A stretch of 53,078 nt of DNA from CAYNYF01 sp964401385 (GCA_964401385.1 CAYNYF010000021.1:1-53078); one strand, 5' to 3'; numbered from the stretch's first letter, positions 1 to 8,647 are shown. Numbers and translations: made by a program. Notes: a model not told the origin generated them from the letters alone.

Positions 1-15
1 CGAAGCCCTCCACCT

Positions 16-35
16 CCCAGGGCTCGCGCCCTGGG
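16..35. repeat. Perfect hairpin in the left-edge intergenic region
   Basis: Arms CCCAGGGC (16-23) and GCCCTGGG (28-35) pair perfectly around a TCGC loop and are followed by a second GC-rich inverted motif, GCCCC/GGGGC, near 47-60. The rest of 1-206 shows no convincing gene. The compact palindromes look like a dispersed intergenic repeat or a terminator of a gene outside the window; no T-run follows. Confidence 0.4.
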
Positions 36-206
36 CTAAGAAAGGCGCCCCTGCCGGGGCTACCCATGGAACTGGGGATAAGTCAGCCCAGGCGCCGCTT
101 GCACAACCCGCCGCCCGCCGGCATGATGATGTCCCGGCTGCGGCGGTAATGGAAAAGAGCGCGGCTTGCTGGGCGCCGCGTGCGTCTTGAAGTGGAGAAT
201 GCGGGC

Positions 207-1688
207 ATGTCCGGTCGACGGATCAGGAACTACATGGGCGGCCGCTGGGCCGACGCCGACGCCACCGACTACCTGGCGGTGCACAACCCCAGCACCGGCG
301 AGGTGATCGCCGAGACTCCTCTTTCCACGCCGACCGAGGCGGATCGCGCGGTCGCCGCGGCCGCGGGGGCCTTCCCCGCCTGGTCGGCCACGCCCGTCGC
401 CAAACGCTGCGAGCCGCTCTACCGGCTCGTATCGCTGCTGCGCGACAACGCCGAGAGCATCAACAGGACACTGGTGGAGGAGATGGGCAAGTCGCTGCCG
501 GACGCCCGGGCCGAGCTGAAGCGGGCGATCGAGAACTGCCAGGTCGCCTGCGGCATGCCCATCCTCCAGCAGGGCGATAAGCTCGCCGGGGTCTCCGAGG
601 GCATCGACGGAGAGGTGCTGCGCGTGCCGCTGGGCGTGTTCGCCATGATCGCCCCGTTCAACTTCCCGGCGATGGTGCCGTTCTGGTTCCTGCCGTACGC
701 CATCGCTACCGGCAACACCTTCGTGCTGAAGCCGTCCGAGCGGGTGCCGTGCACGATGGCGCTGATCGCCGAGTTCATCGACCGGGCGGGCCTGCCGGCG
801 GGCGTGTTCAACTTGGTCAACGGCGACAAGGCCGTCGCCAACGCGTTGATGGACTCTCCGGCCGTCAGCGGCGTCTCCATGGTCGGCTCGACGGCGGTCT
901 GCCGGCTGGTCGCCGAGAAGTGCGCCCGGACGAACAAGCGCTTCCAGGCGATGGGCAGCGCCAAGAACCACCTGGTGGTGATGCCCGACGCCAAGATCGA
1001 CCACGTGGTCCGCAACATGATCACTTCCTGCTTCGGCTGCGCCGGCCAGCGGTGCATGGCGGCCTCGGCCATCGTCTGCGTGGGCGAGCGGACCCACCGG
1101 CAGGTGGTCGAGCGGTTCGTCGCCGCCGCCCGGGAGGTGCCCGTGGGCGACCCGCTGGACGCGGCCCACGCCGACAGAGACGTGCTGATCGGCCCGGTGA
1201 TATCGGCCGCCGCCAGGGAGCGGATTCACGCGCTGATCGCCGAGGGCCTCGCCGAGGGAGCCACGCTGGCCCTGGACGGGCGCGGCCTCGTCGTGCCCGG
1301 GCGGGAGAAGGGCTACTTCATCGGCCCGACGGTGTTCGTCGACGTCCAAGCGGGCATGAAGGTTCACCGCACCGAGATCTTCGGCCCGGTGGTGGTCATC
1401 CTGAAGGCCGGCTCGCTGGACGAGGCCATCGGCATCATCAACGATCACCAGTACGGCAACGGGGCGTCCATCTACACCCAGAACGGCCACTACGCCCGCC
1501 GGTTCAAGCTGGAGGTGGAGGCGGGCATGATCGGCGTCAACGTGGGCATCCCCGCCCCGGCCGCGTACCTGCCGTTCGGCGGGATGAAGTCGTCGCTGTT
1601 CGCGGACATCAAGACCCAGGCCGGATCGGCGGTTCGGTTCTTCACCGACGAGCGGATCGTCACCGAGCGCTACTGGCCGGAGGAATAG
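207..1688 (+). CDS. mmsA: Methylmalonate-semialdehyde dehydrogenase (CoA-acylating)
   Basis: Aldehyde dehydrogenase superfamily, 493 residues, close to the usual MMSDH length. Family members oxidise methylmalonate or malonate semialdehyde with NAD and CoA, in valine, inositol or beta-alanine breakdown in the cytoplasm. The family signatures are visible: GSAKNHLVVMPDA in the middle and the catalytic cysteine in GQRCMA about 30 residues later, then EIFGPVVV and the C-terminal PFGGMKSS. I chose ATG at 207 because GGAGAA lies 8 bases upstream; a GTG at 180 in the same frame would add nine residues without a visible ribosome binding site. The gene ends just before the assembly gap, so its downstream neighbour is uncertain. 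Confidence 0.9.
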   Translation: MSGRRIRNYMGGRWADADATDYLAVHNPSTGEVIAETPLSTPTEADRAVAAAAGAFPAWSATPVAKRCEPLYRLVSLLRDNAESINRTLVEEMGKSLPDARAELKRAIENCQVACGMPILQQGDKLAGVSEGIDGEVLRVPLGVFAMIAPFNFPAMVPFWFLPYAIATGNTFVLKPSERVPCTMALIAEFIDRAGLPAGVFNLVNGDKAVANALMDSPAVSGVSMVGSTAVCRLVAEKCARTNKRFQAMGSAKNHLVVMPDAKIDHVVRNMITSCFGCAGQRCMAASAIVCVGERTHRQVVERFVAAAREVPVGDPLDAAHADRDVLIGPVISAAARERIHALIAEGLAEGATLALDGRGLVVPGREKGYFIGPTVFVDVQAGMKVHRTEIFGPVVVILKAGSLDEAIGIINDHQYGNGASIYTQNGHYARRFKLEVEAGMIGVNVGIPAPAAYLPFGGMKSSLFADIKTQAGSAVRFFTDERIVTERYWPEE

Positions 1689-1710
1689 CGCCACTGGCGC
1701 GGGCGGACCG

Positions 1711-1810
1711 NNNNNNNNNNNNNNNNNNNNNNNNNNNNNNNNNNNNNNNNNNNNNNNNNNNNNNNNNNNNNNNNNNNNNNNNNNNNNNNNNNNNNNNNNN
1801 NNNNNNNNNN
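1711..1810. other. Assembly gap (100 N)
   Basis: Exactly 100 undetermined bases, the conventional scaffold-gap size, so the true length is probably unknown. The sequence immediately to the right is a degenerate T/G-rich repeat, a plausible reason for the assembly break. Adjacency of mmsA and the opine-dehydrogenase gene is therefore a scaffolding inference. Confidence 0.98.
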
Positions 1811-1902
1811 AGTTTGAGGTTTGCGTTTTAAGGTTTGTTTGAAGTTTGGAATTTGCGATTTGAGATTTGTTTGGAGCTTGAGGTTTGTGATTTGAGATTT
1901 CC
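1811..1902. repeat. Degenerate TTTGAGATTTG-type low-complexity repeat
   Basis: Iterations of TTTGAGATTTG, GGAGCTTGAGG and TTTGTGATTTGAGATTT. Read on the minus strand this is the same family as the element at 40899-41076 (CAAATCTCAAATC, CAAACAAG, CTCCAAA). It borders the assembly gap. The remainder of 1903-1992 holds only the leader and ribosome binding site of the next gene. Confidence 0.7.
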
Positions 1903-1992
1903 AGCCTCCCTGAGGCTGGTAGAATACTCTCCGTCCGTGCCCGCACGGCGCGGACACGCGCACACTCACTTGGTCGAACAAGGAGATCAGTC

Positions 1993-3102
1993 TTGGGCAA
2001 GAGTTTGAGCATTACAGTCGCCGGCGCCGGCAAGGCCGGCCCGTCCATGGCCGCGCACCTGATGTCGCTGGGCTTTGAGGTAAAGCTGTACGAGCTTCCG
2101 GCCTTCGCCCACAAGATCCGGCCGTTCATCAAACGCGGCGGCATTCAGTGCAGCGGCGAGGTCAAGGGCTTCTTCCGCCCGGCGGCCATGACCACGGACG
2201 CCAAGGAAGCGGCCGGCGACGCGGACGTGGTCATGGTGGCCGCCATGGCCATGGGCCACGAGGCCATCGTCGCCAGCCTGCTGCGGCACATGAAGGACGG
2301 CTCGCTGATGGCCTTCAACACCGGCTATTACGCGGGTCTGCGCTTCCATCGGAAGTTCAGTCGGCTGCGGCGGCACGTCATCCTGGCCGAGACGGACATC
2401 CTGCCGTACCTGTGCCTGCGGACCGGCCCGCACAGCGTCCGCATCGACGGCATCAAGAAGGAGCTCGGCGTGGCCGCCATGCCCGCCGCCGACACGCCGA
2501 AAGCGGTCCGGCTGCTCAGAAAAACCAGACTCCTGCGCTTCTTCCCGCGCAAGCACACCCTGGAGGTTTCCCTGAGCAGCATGAACCTGCTGTTCCACGC
2601 CCCCATCGTGCTGTTCAACCTGGCCGCCAGCGAGAACACCAAGGGCAACTACGTCTTTTACCGCGACGGCGTCTCGCCCGGCATCGGCCGGATCATCCAC
2701 GCCATGGACGCCGAGCGCATCGCCGTCGGGGCCAAACTCGGCGTCAAGCTGACCGACTGCGTCACCGCCACCAAGCGCTACTACACCGACTACAAGGTCA
2801 GGGGAAGCACTATCGATGAGTGCCTGCGGACGAACCTGGCCTACGCCAAGGACGTCTTCCCCATGCCCAGCATCTGCGAGTTCGCTGTGTTCCATCAGGA
2901 CCTGGCCTACGGGCTGCCGCCCATCGTGGAGCTGGGCAGGCTGCTGAAGGTTCCCACGCCCGCGTTCGGAATGATCGTGGACGTGGCCAACCTGGTTTGC
3001 CAGACCGACTACGCCAAAGAGGGTCTGAACCTGCGGAAGCTCGGCATCGCCGGGATGAGGCGGTCCGGACTGCTGCGCTACCTCAAGACCGGCAGGAGAT
3101 GA
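1993..3102 (+). CDS. NAD(P)-dependent opine/octopine dehydrogenase family protein
   Basis: 369 residues. The N terminus is a Rossmann nucleotide-binding fold with the loop VAGAGKAGPSMAAHL at about residues 8-22. The distal half (from about residue 190, TLEVSLSSMNLLFHAPIVLFN) resembles the helical octopine/nopaline dehydrogenase domain with its conserved N-x5-H-P/A pattern. The family reduces imines formed between amino acids and 2-oxo acids, or the reverse; the substrate here is unknown. The start is TTG at 1993, supported by AAGGAG at 1979-1984 with 8 bases of spacing. The next gene follows after 30 bases on the same strand, so the two may be cotranscribed. Confidence 0.75.
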   Translation: MGKSLSITVAGAGKAGPSMAAHLMSLGFEVKLYELPAFAHKIRPFIKRGGIQCSGEVKGFFRPAAMTTDAKEAAGDADVVMVAAMAMGHEAIVASLLRHMKDGSLMAFNTGYYAGLRFHRKFSRLRRHVILAETDILPYLCLRTGPHSVRIDGIKKELGVAAMPAADTPKAVRLLRKTRLLRFFPRKHTLEVSLSSMNLLFHAPIVLFNLAASENTKGNYVFYRDGVSPGIGRIIHAMDAERIAVGAKLGVKLTDCVTATKRYYTDYKVRGSTIDECLRTNLAYAKDVFPMPSICEFAVFHQDLAYGLPPIVELGRLLKVPTPAFGMIVDVANLVCQTDYAKEGLNLRKLGIAGMRRSGLLRYLKTGRR

Positions 3103-3132
3103 TCCGCCGCCGGTGACGGAAAGGAACCAACC

Positions 3133-5958
3133 GTGATTAGGACAACCAGGCACGCCGCGGCATTTTCCGTTTTGGTGCTTGCGCTGGGCACGGCCTGCTG
3201 CGCCGGCGAGACGGTCCGGCTGAAGGCCACGGCCGACATCTGGGTCTCCGCCTTCCGCGGCGAGGCCGACCACAGCGCCGGCAAGTACAAGTCCTTCAAG
3301 CTCAAGAGTATCCAGGAAATGGCGGTGGTGCGGTTCGACGCGGCGCCCGCGGCCGGGCGGACTATCCGGTCGGCGCGGCTGCTGCTGCACCCCGACGGCG
3401 AGCACATGCTCCGCTACGTCCGCGTCTCCACCGTCAGCGGCGACTGGGTCGAGGGCACCAACGCCGCCCGCCTGACCGCCGGAGACGGGGCCACCTTCAA
3501 CCACGCCGACGGCAAGGCCAAGCGTCCCTGGGCCTGGGCGGGCTCGCAACTGTGCGACGTGATCATGGGCGCGGGCAACACCCTGACCACCTGGGCCGAG
3601 CGCAAGCAGCTCGAGGACGGCTGGATCAGCGTCGAGCTGACGCCGGAGCTGGTCTACGCCCTGGTCGCCGGCGACAGCGACGGGCTGGCCCTGATGGAAG
3701 GCGGCACGCCCAAGTTCTTCAACAACTTCATCCACTCGGTCCAGTCGAAGTTCCCGCCGCGGGTCGAGGTGGAGCTAGGCGAGCCCATTCAGGCCGCCCC
3801 GCCGCGGCCGAGCTTCCAGGCGTCGCCCGACCCGCAGAGGGCCCACCTGACGACCGGGGCGATCAAGCTGACGGTGGCGCCGGCGCCCGGCGTGGTCTGC
3901 TGGCGGGTGGCGCTGGACGGTAAGCCCGTGCCGCGCTGGAAGGTCGCCCATCCGGCCCGGAAGGGCCCGACGACCTTCTACCTGGAGGACCTGGCGCCGG
4001 CGCGGAAGTGCGAGCTGGAGCTGGTGGCCGTCTCGCCGGGCGGAAAGGCCTCCGCCCCGACCAAGGCCTCCGTGACCGCCTCGCCGGCGCTGCCGGCGCC
4101 GCCGGAGCTGGGCAAGTTCAACCCGCCCACATACCGCGGCCCCAGCGCCCCCAAGCCGGACACCCAGCCCGGGCAGGCCGCAACGCGGGGCGCGAGGCCG
4201 TTCGTCGCCTGGGTGTGCCCTCCCCTGGTCAAGATCAGCCCGGAAACGGGCAAGGTGATGTTCAACGACGCCGGCGACAAGGGGGACTGGCGAAGGTCTA
4301 ATGCCATCCGGGATTACAGCCACGTCCGCCTCTTCGGCGCCCGCGGCGAATATGTCTCCTACCAGGTCATCGTCGAGAACCGCGGAGACAAGCCGTTGAA
4401 GGACCTAAAGGTTCTGCCAAGTCCGCTGGTCCGCCCCGGCGCAACCATCGCCCGCGGCCAGATCGAGCTGTACAAGAACTGGTACGCGCGGAACGCCAAC
4501 AAGCAGTGGCAGCCGGCCTATTGCGTGCCGATGAAGCTAGGCCAAGGCGTGGAGGTTCCCGACCCGGCCCGCAAGATGGCAGACCAGAAAAACCAGTCCT
4601 TCTACGTGGACATCCACATTCCCAAAGACGCAAAGCCGGGCAGGTACGACGGGCTGCTGACGGTGGAAGTGGGCGGCTCCGGGCAAGTGATTCCGGTTCG
4701 GCTGGAGGTGCTGGACTTCTCCCTGCCGGAGCGGCTCGTCTTCTGGCCGCAGCTCAACGCCTACCAGGCGCCCGAGGGCGTGCACGACTATTACCGCCTG
4801 GCCCACAATCACCGCTGCGTCTTCTACTTCCGCTACTGGCGGCCGAAGGTCGAAGGCGCCGGCAAGAATCTGCGGCTCATCTGGGACGAATACGACAAGA
4901 ACGTCGGCCCGCTGCTTTCCGGCGAGGCGTTCGCCGGCTGCCGCCGCGCGGGCGTGCCGATCGAGGCCGTGGCCCTTCCGTTCGTCGAGAGCTGGCCCAC
5001 GGAGATGACCAAGGCCAACTACAACTACCAGGGCTACTGGCCGGGCAAGGGCGACTCCGCCGATCACATCGTCGCCCACTACATGAAGGCGCCCTACATC
5101 GGCGAGGCGTTCAGCAAGGATTACCTCGACGCGTGGCACGCGGCCGAGCGGCAGTTCATCGAGCATTTCCGCGAAAAGGGCTGGAAGGACACGGAGATGC
5201 AGGCCGTCTTCGTCAGCAAGAACACCCACCGCATCAAGTTCGGCGTGAACATGTGGTGGACCACCGACGAGCCGTACCACTGGGACGACTGGCTGGCGCT
5301 TCAGTGGTACGGCAGGCTCTGGAAGCAAGGGCTGCGCGGCGGCGAGGGAAAGCAGTGGGTCTGCCGGGCGGACATTTCCCGGCCGCAGTGGCAGGGGCGC
5401 GTGCTGGACGGGGCGGTCGACACCGTGTATTTCGGCGGCGCGTTCGGCTCGCCGCCGATGACGCGCCGCTGCCGGACGCTCGCCCGCCAGGCCCCGCTCA
5501 CCCTGCGGGTCTACGGCGGGGCCAACCGCGACAGCGCCTCCAACCTCGGCTCGGTGGTGTGGATCCTGCACGCCTACCTCAACGGCGCCTCGGCCGGCCT
5601 GCCGTGGCAGACGCTGGGCAACGACAAGAGCCTGGACGTCAACGACTCCAGCGTCGGCGGCAACGCCCTGCTGGCCCCGGGCGGGCGCTTCGGCGTCTCG
5701 GCCGTGGCCGACATGCGACTTAAGGCATTCCGCGACGCCGAGCAGATCGCGGAGTACCTCGAGATCGTCCGCAAGCGCTACGGCCTAAACCACGAGCAGC
5801 TCCGGGCCATGGTGCAGACGGCCCTGAACCTGACGGCCGGCACCCGCGCCGGCGCCAGCGCCGACAACGCCGACGCCCTCACCTTCGGTAAGCTGAAGGC
5901 CTGGCAGCTTTCCGAACTCCGCCGGAAGCTGGCCGAGCTGATCCTGAAAAAGCCGTAA
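3133..5958 (+). CDS. Secreted DNRLRE / DUF4091-type multidomain protein
   Basis: 941 residues. An N-terminal signal peptide (MIRTTRHAAAFSVLVLALG, then ACCAGE) predicts export. Residues of about 25-215 form a DNRLRE-like beta domain (VVRFDAAPAAGRTIRSARL, WVEGTNAARL). A fibronectin-like stretch with proline-rich linker follows to about 350. The remainder matches the DUF4091/GH123-like architecture: a beta-sandwich (EYVSYQVIVENRGDKPLKDL, PGRYDGLLTVEV) then a probable TIM barrel (LVFWPQLNAYQAPEGVHDYY, WWTTDEPYHWDDW). Proteins of this kind are thought to act on extracellular glycans; the substrate cannot be read from sequence. The start is GTG at 3133, with GGAAAGGA about 7 bases upstream. It is a domain-level relative of the protein at 22821. 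Confidence 0.7.
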   Translation: MIRTTRHAAAFSVLVLALGTACCAGETVRLKATADIWVSAFRGEADHSAGKYKSFKLKSIQEMAVVRFDAAPAAGRTIRSARLLLHPDGEHMLRYVRVSTVSGDWVEGTNAARLTAGDGATFNHADGKAKRPWAWAGSQLCDVIMGAGNTLTTWAERKQLEDGWISVELTPELVYALVAGDSDGLALMEGGTPKFFNNFIHSVQSKFPPRVEVELGEPIQAAPPRPSFQASPDPQRAHLTTGAIKLTVAPAPGVVCWRVALDGKPVPRWKVAHPARKGPTTFYLEDLAPARKCELELVAVSPGGKASAPTKASVTASPALPAPPELGKFNPPTYRGPSAPKPDTQPGQAATRGARPFVAWVCPPLVKISPETGKVMFNDAGDKGDWRRSNAIRDYSHVRLFGARGEYVSYQVIVENRGDKPLKDLKVLPSPLVRPGATIARGQIELYKNWYARNANKQWQPAYCVPMKLGQGVEVPDPARKMADQKNQSFYVDIHIPKDAKPGRYDGLLTVEVGGSGQVIPVRLEVLDFSLPERLVFWPQLNAYQAPEGVHDYYRLAHNHRCVFYFRYWRPKVEGAGKNLRLIWDEYDKNVGPLLSGEAFAGCRRAGVPIEAVALPFVESWPTEMTKANYNYQGYWPGKGDSADHIVAHYMKAPYIGEAFSKDYLDAWHAAERQFIEHFREKGWKDTEMQAVFVSKNTHRIKFGVNMWWTTDEPYHWDDWLALQWYGRLWKQGLRGGEGKQWVCRADISRPQWQGRVLDGAVDTVYFGGAFGSPPMTRRCRTLARQAPLTLRVYGGANRDSASNLGSVVWILHAYLNGASAGLPWQTLGNDKSLDVNDSSVGGNALLAPGGRFGVSAVADMRLKAFRDAEQIAEYLEIVRKRYGLNHEQLRAMVQTALNLTAGTRAGASADNADALTFGKLKAWQLSELRRKLAELILKKP

Positions 5959-6030
5959 GCCCTCCGCCGAGGCCCCGCGGCGGCATCGTGCCCGGCGCGG
6001 TGGCGGCGCGGGCCCACGCGGGCGAGGCGG

Positions 6031-6876
6031 TCAGCGGATGCCGAAGAGCCTCTTGGCGTTGCCGGCCCAGATCTTCTGGCGGAGCCGCTGGGGGGCGCTG
6101 ACGCGGTCCAGCAGCTTCTGGTAGAACTCGACGTAGGGGGCGAACTCGTGCCGGCCGTTGTGGAGGTACGTCACGTCGCTGGCGAAGCAGAGCTTGCCGA
6201 GGCTCTCGGGCATCAGCCTGCCGTTGGGGGCGAAGGTCTCGGCCCACATGTTCAGCGAGCGCCGCGCGGCCGTCAGGCCGGAAAGGTCGGCGTAGACGTT
6301 CGGCCGCGACCACGACACCTTCCACGCCTCCTCCCACCACGGGTTGGAGAAGTGCGACATGAGGATCTTCAGCTTCGGGAAGCGCCGCCCGACCGTGTCC
6401 ACGTGGGCCGCCCGCATGTCGCTCATGCGCACGGGCGGGATCTCCGGGGCGTCGCCGGAGAAGCCCAGATAGCCGGTGTGGAAGACCGCCAATCCGCCGC
6501 GGTCGGCGAGGAGCTGGTACAGCGGCCAGTACCGCTCATCGCTGTACGGATGCAGCGGGGCGATGAACTTGATGGCCTTGCAGCCCCAGTCCAGCCACCG
6601 CGCCATGTCCCCGCCCAGGTCGCGCCGCGGAAGCTCCCGCAGGTAGTACATCGGCACGGGGATGATGAAGTCGCGGCCGAACCTGCGAACGGCCTTGCGG
6701 CACATCTCGCCGGGGCCCAGCAGGCCGATGGCGTCGATCCCCTGCCCGCGGATGCGCTTGACGTAGGCCGCCGGCGAGCCCCGGTAGGTGATCGCGCCGA
6801 ACGTCGCGCTGTGGGTGTGCACGTCAATCCGCCGATACGTCCCGTCCCAGCCGCCGCTGCGCTTGCTCGGGGGCAT
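6031..6876 (-). CDS. Amidohydrolase family protein (Amidohydro_2 type)
   Basis: 281 residues. The metal-binding HxH opening is present as RIDVHTH near residue 20, and later barrel strands include LAVFHTGYLGF, LKILMSHFSNPWW and a terminal CFASDV, as expected of metal-dependent TIM-barrel hydrolases or decarboxylases of the amidohydrolase-2 group. The C terminus AGNAKRLFGI is typical of the family. I chose the ATG at 6876 because GGAGAG lies directly upstream (6881-6887); an in-frame start 84 bases earlier adds a low-complexity tail. It faces away from the membrane-protein gene at 7232 and ends close to the end of the upstream secreted protein. Substrate unknown. Confidence 0.8.
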   Translation of the reverse strand: MPPSKRSGGWDGTYRRIDVHTHSATFGAITYRGSPAAYVKRIRGQGIDAIGLLGPGEMCRKAVRRFGRDFIIPVPMYYLRELPRRDLGGDMARWLDWGCKAIKFIAPLHPYSDERYWPLYQLLADRGGLAVFHTGYLGFSGDAPEIPPVRMSDMRAAHVDTVGRRFPKLKILMSHFSNPWWEEAWKVSWSRPNVYADLSGLTAARRSLNMWAETFAPNGRLMPESLGKLCFASDVTYLHNGRHEFAPYVEFYQKLLDRVSAPQRLRQKIWAGNAKRLFGIR

Positions 6877-6920
6877 GTGCTCTCCTTTGCTCAGGCACGT
6901 CCAAGCCGAAGCCGGAGCCG

Positions 6921-6949
6921 ATGGTAGGGGCGCGCGGGCGTCGGGGCAA
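6921..6949 (-). promoter_or_regulatory. Candidate sigma-70 promoter for the amidohydrolase gene
   Basis: On the minus strand TTGCCC (6944-6949) and TACCAT (6921-6926) are separated by exactly 17 bases, which would start a transcript about 38 bases before the ATG at 6876. Each box matches 4 of 6 consensus positions. Confidence 0.45.
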
Positions 6950-7029
6950 GCCTCCGCCAACGGGCGCCCGCGGCCTTCGCGGACGATCCGACCCGAGACA
7001 TTTCCGGGGCGGCGCCTTCAGAGAACTTT

Positions 7030-7057
7030 TTGACGCCGACATCGTAACGAGTAAAGT
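7030..7057 (+). promoter_or_regulatory. Candidate sigma-70 promoter for the membrane protein at 7232
   Basis: TTGACG (7030-7035), 16 bases, TAAAGT (7052-7057). Transcription would start near 7064 and leave a GC-rich leader of about 167 bases containing a perfect small hairpin (GTTGCC at 7073-7078 with GGCAAC at 7084-7089) and the larger inverted repeat described separately. Confidence 0.45.
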
Positions 7058-7206
7058 CAAGACTCACGGAAGGTTGCCTGCAAGGCAACGGGTCTGACAG
7101 TCTCGGCCGGCGGCGCCGCGGGCATTGGCGGCCTCTCGGCGCCGGCGCCGCTCGGGTCTCGTGGGCCGGGCCTTTCCGGGTGCCGGCGCGTCTGGCTGGT
7201 AAAACG

Positions 7207-7297
7207 CACCCCAATAAAGGGCACTTCAGCGATGGCCACGTTTAGAGACATCACCCACGAACTCAAGCACCACATGCCCTTTACCTCTATTGGGGTG
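7207..7297 (+). promoter_or_regulatory. Inverted repeat able to mask the ribosome binding site
   Basis: CACCCCAAT (7207-7215) is fully complementary to ATTGGGGTG (7289-7297), and the adjoining AAAGGGCA (7216-7223) is fully complementary to TGCCCTTT (7275-7282), with a six-base bulge (7283-7288) on the 3' side. The left arm includes the probable Shine-Dalgarno sequence AAAGGG of the ATG at 7232; the right arm lies inside the coding region. Seventeen paired bases across the start codon is well beyond chance expectation and suggests translational control. Confidence 0.55.
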
Positions 7298-7858
7298 GTC
7301 ACCGGGGCGGCGCTGATGCTGGTGTTCGTGTACGCTCCGATGCCGCGCAGGCTTTCCTATCATCTCTTCTGGTCGCTGCATCCACTTCACGTGGTGCTGA
7401 GCGCCCTGGCCACCACGGCCATGTACAGGCTGCACGGGGGGCGGAACCTCCTGGCCACGCTGCTGATCGGATACCTCGGGTCCGTCGGCATCGCCACGCT
7501 CAGCGATTCGCTCATTCCGTACGTGGGCGAGGTCCTGCTGAATCTGCCTGAGAAGCACGTTCACCTGGGCTTTATCGAGAAGTGGTGGCTGGTGAATCCG
7601 CTGGCGCTGGCGGGCATCGGCATCGCCATGCTGCGGCCGAACACGGTGGTCCCCCACACCGGGCACGTGTTGCTGAGCACGTGGGCGTCGCTGTTCCACA
7701 TGGTCATGGCCATGCAGCACGGCCAGCCGCCGGGCGTCGTCACGCTCGTCCTCGTCCCGGTTTTCCTGTTCGTCGCCGTTTGGGTTCCCTGCTGCACCAG
7801 TGACATCGTTTTCCCCCTGCTGTTCGCCAGGCAGAAGCCTCCGCAGGCGGACCACTGA
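7232..7858 (+). CDS. Histidine-rich multi-pass membrane protein, unknown function
   Basis: 208 residues with about five hydrophobic segments: VVTGAALMLVFVY near 22-34, LHPLHVVLSALATTAMY near 48-64, LLATLLIGYLGSVGIATL near 72-89, PLALAGIGIAM near 121-131, and VVTLVLVPVFLFVAVWVPC near 167-185. Histidines cluster at the cytoplasm/membrane edges: HELKHH at the N terminus, LHPLHV, HVHLGF, FHMVMAMQH. That pattern could bind a metal or haem, but I do not recognise the family and assign no function. The start ATG at 7232 has AAAGGG 10 bases upstream. The gene stands alone, divergent from the amidohydrolase, with a long structured leader that points to specific regulation. Confidence 0.7.
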   Translation: MATFRDITHELKHHMPFTSIGVVTGAALMLVFVYAPMPRRLSYHLFWSLHPLHVVLSALATTAMYRLHGGRNLLATLLIGYLGSVGIATLSDSLIPYVGEVLLNLPEKHVHLGFIEKWWLVNPLALAGIGIAMLRPNTVVPHTGHVLLSTWASLFHMVMAMQHGQPPGVVTLVLVPVFLFVAVWVPCCTSDIVFPLLFARQKPPQADH

Positions 7859-8255
7859 CTCCGGCCGCTGGCCGTGGCTTCGCCGCTGGCCGACGCCCCG
7901 GCGCGCCGGGCCGGCAGGGCAGCCTTTTCCGGCGCCCGCCCAAGCCTCGATTTCGCCGCCCGGTGAGCGCCGAGAGACGCTGGCCGCGGACGCCGAACGG
8001 CTCCGCTCACGCCGCAAGCCACTGCCGGGATCGAATCGCCCTCGGATTTTTGGCGGATTTTATTTGTTTTCTGAGCGCGCTAAGATTACCTATGGTGAGC
8101 GTATAGATGCTACGGTGCCCGTGTCCGTACCAAGTTGTTGTTGGTGCAGCCGTTCAAACCTTGGATCGCTTGACGTAGTTGTCGATTGTGCATGGGCTGC
8201 TTAACCGCAGGGCACAGCCTCGCCGCTACCGTCAAGCCGTTTTGGAGCGTTGGCA
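7859..8255 (+). promoter_or_regulatory. Long intergenic/leader region upstream of the RRM gene
   Basis: No gene is visible. From about 8043 the base composition drops sharply in GC (GATTTTTGGCGGATTTTATT), unlike the rest of the window. Two small hairpins are possible: TACGG...CCGTA near 8112-8130 and ACCAA...TTGGT just after. Long AT-richer leaders are typical of cold-induced RNA-binding protein mRNAs, but I see no clear -35/-10 pair, so the transcript start is open. Confidence 0.3.
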
Positions 8256-8591
8256 ATGAACATCTACGTAGGGAATCTTCCCCGGGACCTAACCAGAGAG
8301 CAGCTCGAGGCGGCCTTTGCGGCCCACGGCCAAGTGGAGAGCGTTTCGATCATTACGGATCGGGCTACGGGCGAGTCGCGCGGCTTTGGGTTCATCGAGA
8401 TGCAGAACGATCAGGAAGGCCAGGCCGCCATTGACGCCCTCAACGGCACGGACCTGGGCGGACGCGTCATCACCGTCAGCGTCGCCAGGCCCAGAGAAGA
8501 GCGGCGCGGGGGCGGCGGCGGACGCGGGGGACGTGGCGGCGGCGGCAACCGCGGCGGTGGCGGTGGCGGCGGCGGCGGCCGGCGCTGGTAG
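8256..8591 (+). CDS. Glycine-rich RRM RNA-binding protein
   Basis: 111 residues. A single RNA-recognition motif covers about residues 1-78 with RNP2 as IYVGNL and RNP1 as RGFGFIEM, followed by an Arg/Gly-rich tail that is almost pure glycine and arginine and ends in RRW. This is the architecture of the small bacterial RRM proteins found in cyanobacteria and planctomycetes, some of which are cold-induced and bind single-stranded RNA. I start at ATG 8256, which has GGAG (8244-8247) 8 bases upstream; the in-frame TTG at 8250 is less likely. The gene is monocistronic, with a long unannotated leader. Confidence 0.9.
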   Translation: MNIYVGNLPRDLTREQLEAAFAAHGQVESVSIITDRATGESRGFGFIEMQNDQEGQAAIDALNGTDLGGRVITVSVARPREERRGGGGGRGGRGGGGNRGGGGGGGGGRRW

Positions 8592-8610
8592 TCGCCGGAC
8601 CCTAAGCTCG

Positions 8611-8647
8611 ATCCAAAGGGCCTCTTGGAGTACGCGGCGCTTTGGAT
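8611..8647. terminator. Weak stem-loop between convergent genes
   Basis: ATCCAAAG (8611-8618) pairs with CTTTGGAT (8640-8647) across a 21-base loop, between the RRM gene and the convergent nucleoside hydrolase gene. There is no T-run, so this is at best a weak terminator candidate. Confidence 0.25.

Noticed and set aside
60..2144. Minus-strand 694-codon open frame spanning mmsA and the N gap
   Set aside because: It runs through undetermined bases and the repeat, and is antisense to a well-supported dehydrogenase.
7064..7231. Known metal riboswitch (yybP-ykoY or similar) upstream of the membrane protein
   Set aside because: I could not find the conserved loop sequences of that class; only simple hairpins are visible.
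8081..8107. TAAGAT and TATAGA as -10 boxes for the RRM gene
   Set aside because: No acceptable -35 element lies 16-18 bases upstream of either.
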